This document shows, piece by piece, positions 62,905 to 64,000 of a stretch of 64,000 bases of DNA; the first letter of the stretch is position 1; each line of letters begins with the position of its first letter. The notes beneath the pieces were generated by a model. The model ran no database searches. It worked only from the letters and a program-made list of their open reading frames with translations, and was not told where the DNA came from. The DNA is from Sedimentibacter sp. GTDB lineage: Bacteria > Bacillota > Clostridia > Tissierellales > Sedimentibacteraceae. The position numbers and the translations under genes are program-made. The stretch spans positions 62,001 to 126,000 of the forward strand of contig JAHDLA010000011.1 in NCBI GenBank assembly GCA_018436705.1. Direction: 5' to 3'.

Positions 62905-63512
62905 GATATATCCTCCTGATAATCTCTCTTATTCTTATAGAATAAGTAGTATACAATCTTTGTAAGTTCCTCTTTGATATCTTCTTTTTTTACATTGCCA
63001 TTGGATGAAAAGCTAAGCATAATCATTCCCTGCAAAGAATAAATGATCGTCTTGGCCACAACTTCAATATCCTCAGCTTTTATTATATCTCTCTGGATTA
63101 GCTTACAAAATGATGTCTCCCACATGTCGTGAAATCGTTGCTCAAGCTTTTGATAACTGTCATCTCCCTCAGGTTGGACGAATGGATAAAAGTAAAAGAA
63201 ACGAAAGACATTCGGATGCTTGAAAAAATAATCCATATAACAGCAAAAGATACCAAGAATTTCTTCTACAGAATTATCCTTTTTAAAGGAAATGGGTGTA
63301 AGTTCTAATATCATGTCTTCAATCATATCAAGCCGTAATGTCCAAAAAAGAGCATTTATATCCTTAAAGTAATAATATAGATTCGTATATGAGTATCCCG
63401 TTACTTCAGCCAAATGTCGCACCGTTACACCTTCGTGCCCTTTGGCATGAACAATCTCCTTTGCGGCCTCAATAATTTCTTTTTTAGTACGTTCTTTTTT
63501 AGTATTTTTCAT
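62901..63512 (-). CDS. TetR family regulator
   Basis: 203-aa TetR repressor: N-terminal HTH (VHAKGHEGVTVRHLAEVTG, then YTNLYYYFKDINALF, about residues 23-62) and a C-terminal ligand domain. The only co-transcribed gene is the membrane protein. A 50-base palindrome covers the start of transcription, pointing to strong autorepression. Confidence 0.9.
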   Translation of the reverse strand: MKNTKKERTKKEIIEAAKEIVHAKGHEGVTVRHLAEVTGYSYTNLYYYFKDINALFWTLRLDMIEDMILELTPISFKKDNSVEEILGIFCCYMDYFFKHPNVFRFFYFYPFVQPEGDDSYQKLEQRFHDMWETSFCKLIQRDIIKAEDIEVVAKTIIYSLQGMIMLSFSSNGNVKKEDIKEELTKIVYYLFYKNKRDYQEDIS

Positions 63513-63520
63513 AACAGCCC

Positions 63521-63570
63521 CAATACAATTTAACTTAGTTAAAATATTTTAACTAAGTTAAATTGTATTG
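63521..63570. promoter_or_regulatory. 50-bp perfect palindrome, double TetR operator
   Basis: The halves are exact reverse complements about the centre at 63545/63546. Each half holds its own palindrome: TTAACT-T-AGTTAA at 63530-63542 and TTAACT-A-AGTTAA at 63549-63561, 19 bases apart. It overlaps the -10 element of the promoter. Confidence 0.85.
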
Positions 63571-63590
63571 GAGAAAAACTTTTCTGTCAA
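63562..63590 (-). promoter_or_regulatory. Promoter of the TetR-DUF4386 operon
   Basis: TTGACA (63585-63590), 17-base spacer, TACAAT (63562-63567) on the minus strand. Confidence 0.8.
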
Positions 63591-63704
63591 GCATTTAATT
63601 TTATTAACAGATTAATTATATAGGCATTCTATTAACGAGAAAGAGCGAGAGGTATATACCTCCCACTCTCTTAAATTCTTTCAATATGTTTCATTTAATT
63701 CTTC

Positions 63705-64000
63705 TTATTCCTCGGCAAGCAGCTTTTGCACTTGCTCTTTGATAAAATCTTCCCCTGCAAAATGTCCCATTTTCCCGCCTAAGAGCGCATGGCAGTGCAA
63801 TACAGCGCCATGGCTTTTTGCCACTTTCTCTTTGATGTGCTCATGCACTTTATCGCTGTTTTTCAAATCCTCAAATTGCTGCAGGGTGACAATGATTACT
63901 TCTTTTTCTGTAAAATCAGCCTTATCTAAAAATGTATTCATTGCCGGGACGCCATTGCTTGCCCATATGGGTGACATCAGATAGATACGACTATATGGCT
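63705..64000 (-). CDS. Flavodoxin family protein, C-terminal part (runs off the window)
   Basis: The frame stays open to the window edge. The first visible residues read PYSRIYLMSPIWASNGVPAM, the flavodoxin segment that contacts the FMN ring (compare xSPIWxGxxPxxxxxFL), so the Met at 63977 is internal, not the start. The rest is the end of the fold (EVIIVTLQQFEDLKNS ... HCHALLGGKMG). A small electron-transfer or reductase protein; the full length is unknown. Confidence 0.75.
   Translation of the reverse strand, partial: PYSRIYLMSPIWASNGVPAMNTFLDKADFTEKEVIIVTLQQFEDLKNSDKVHEHIKEKVAKSHGAVLHCHALLGGKMGHFAGEDFIKEQVQKLLAEE

Overview
The window reads as a chromosomal stretch of a low-GC, anaerobic, endospore-forming Firmicute of the class Clostridia. 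The signs are a small acid-soluble spore protein, oxygen-sensitive two-subunit class I fumarase, an aldehyde:ferredoxin-oxidoreductase-like protein, electron-transfer flavoprotein and acyl-CoA dehydrogenases, a molybdenum hydroxylase, AGGAGG-type ribosome binding sites and a CRISPR repeat of the clostridial I-B kind. A Sedimentibacter- or Tissierellales-like host is possible, but this was not tested. No rRNA, tRNA, transposase or prophage block was seen.

Layout. 1-1806: malic enzyme (cut by the window edge) and class I fumarase, a fumarate-malate-pyruvate operon. 1935-5448: an S66 peptidase, a TetR / FMN-binding / flavodoxin operon and an esterase. 5479-11853: a six-gene operon of a complete peptide/nickel-type ABC importer ending in an unusual short AOR-like protein. 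12147-17113: a secreted nuclease, a PadR-DUF2812 module of foreign composition, a PH-domain protein, a hemolysin III protein, DUF1836 and Tag. 17282-20288: a CRISPR array of 39 intact repeats plus two decayed ones, read leftwards, with its leader on the right and no cas gene in the window. 20289-23167: a MerR regulator and an exported flavinylated fumarate-reductase-like enzyme behind a MerR-type promoter. 23297-25108: a second PadR-DUF2812 module.

25174-42443 is the centrepiece: fifteen same-strand genes preceded by a PAS / sigma-54 activator gene, with a -24/-12 promoter and tandem palindromic upstream sites. The genes encode two acyl-CoA dehydrogenases, a three-subunit molybdenum hydroxylase, three small unexplained proteins, an OFA-type MFS carrier, an acyl-CoA synthetase, a CoA-transferase, a histidine phosphatase, EtfB, an iron-sulfur flavoprotein and a cofactor cytidylyltransferase fused to an HD domain. 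Together they look like a complete but unassigned anaerobic pathway: import an organic acid, activate it to a CoA thioester, then desaturate/reduce and hydroxylate it.

42819-53077: Hsp33 / methyltransferase / spore protein operon, MFS carriers, RocB-like peptidase, hydrolases and an M23 peptidase. One MFS gene (49077-50315) sits behind a promoter, a 43-codon leader ORF and terminator hairpins, the layout of an attenuation-controlled drug-efflux gene. 53349-59821: a two-component system upstream of a sugar-type ABC importer whose two permeases are fused into one protein, with a terminator placed directly before the binding-protein gene. 60034-64000: a toroid-fold protein, small membrane proteins, a TetR-DUF4386 pair under a 50-bp perfect palindrome, and the end of a flavodoxin-like gene.
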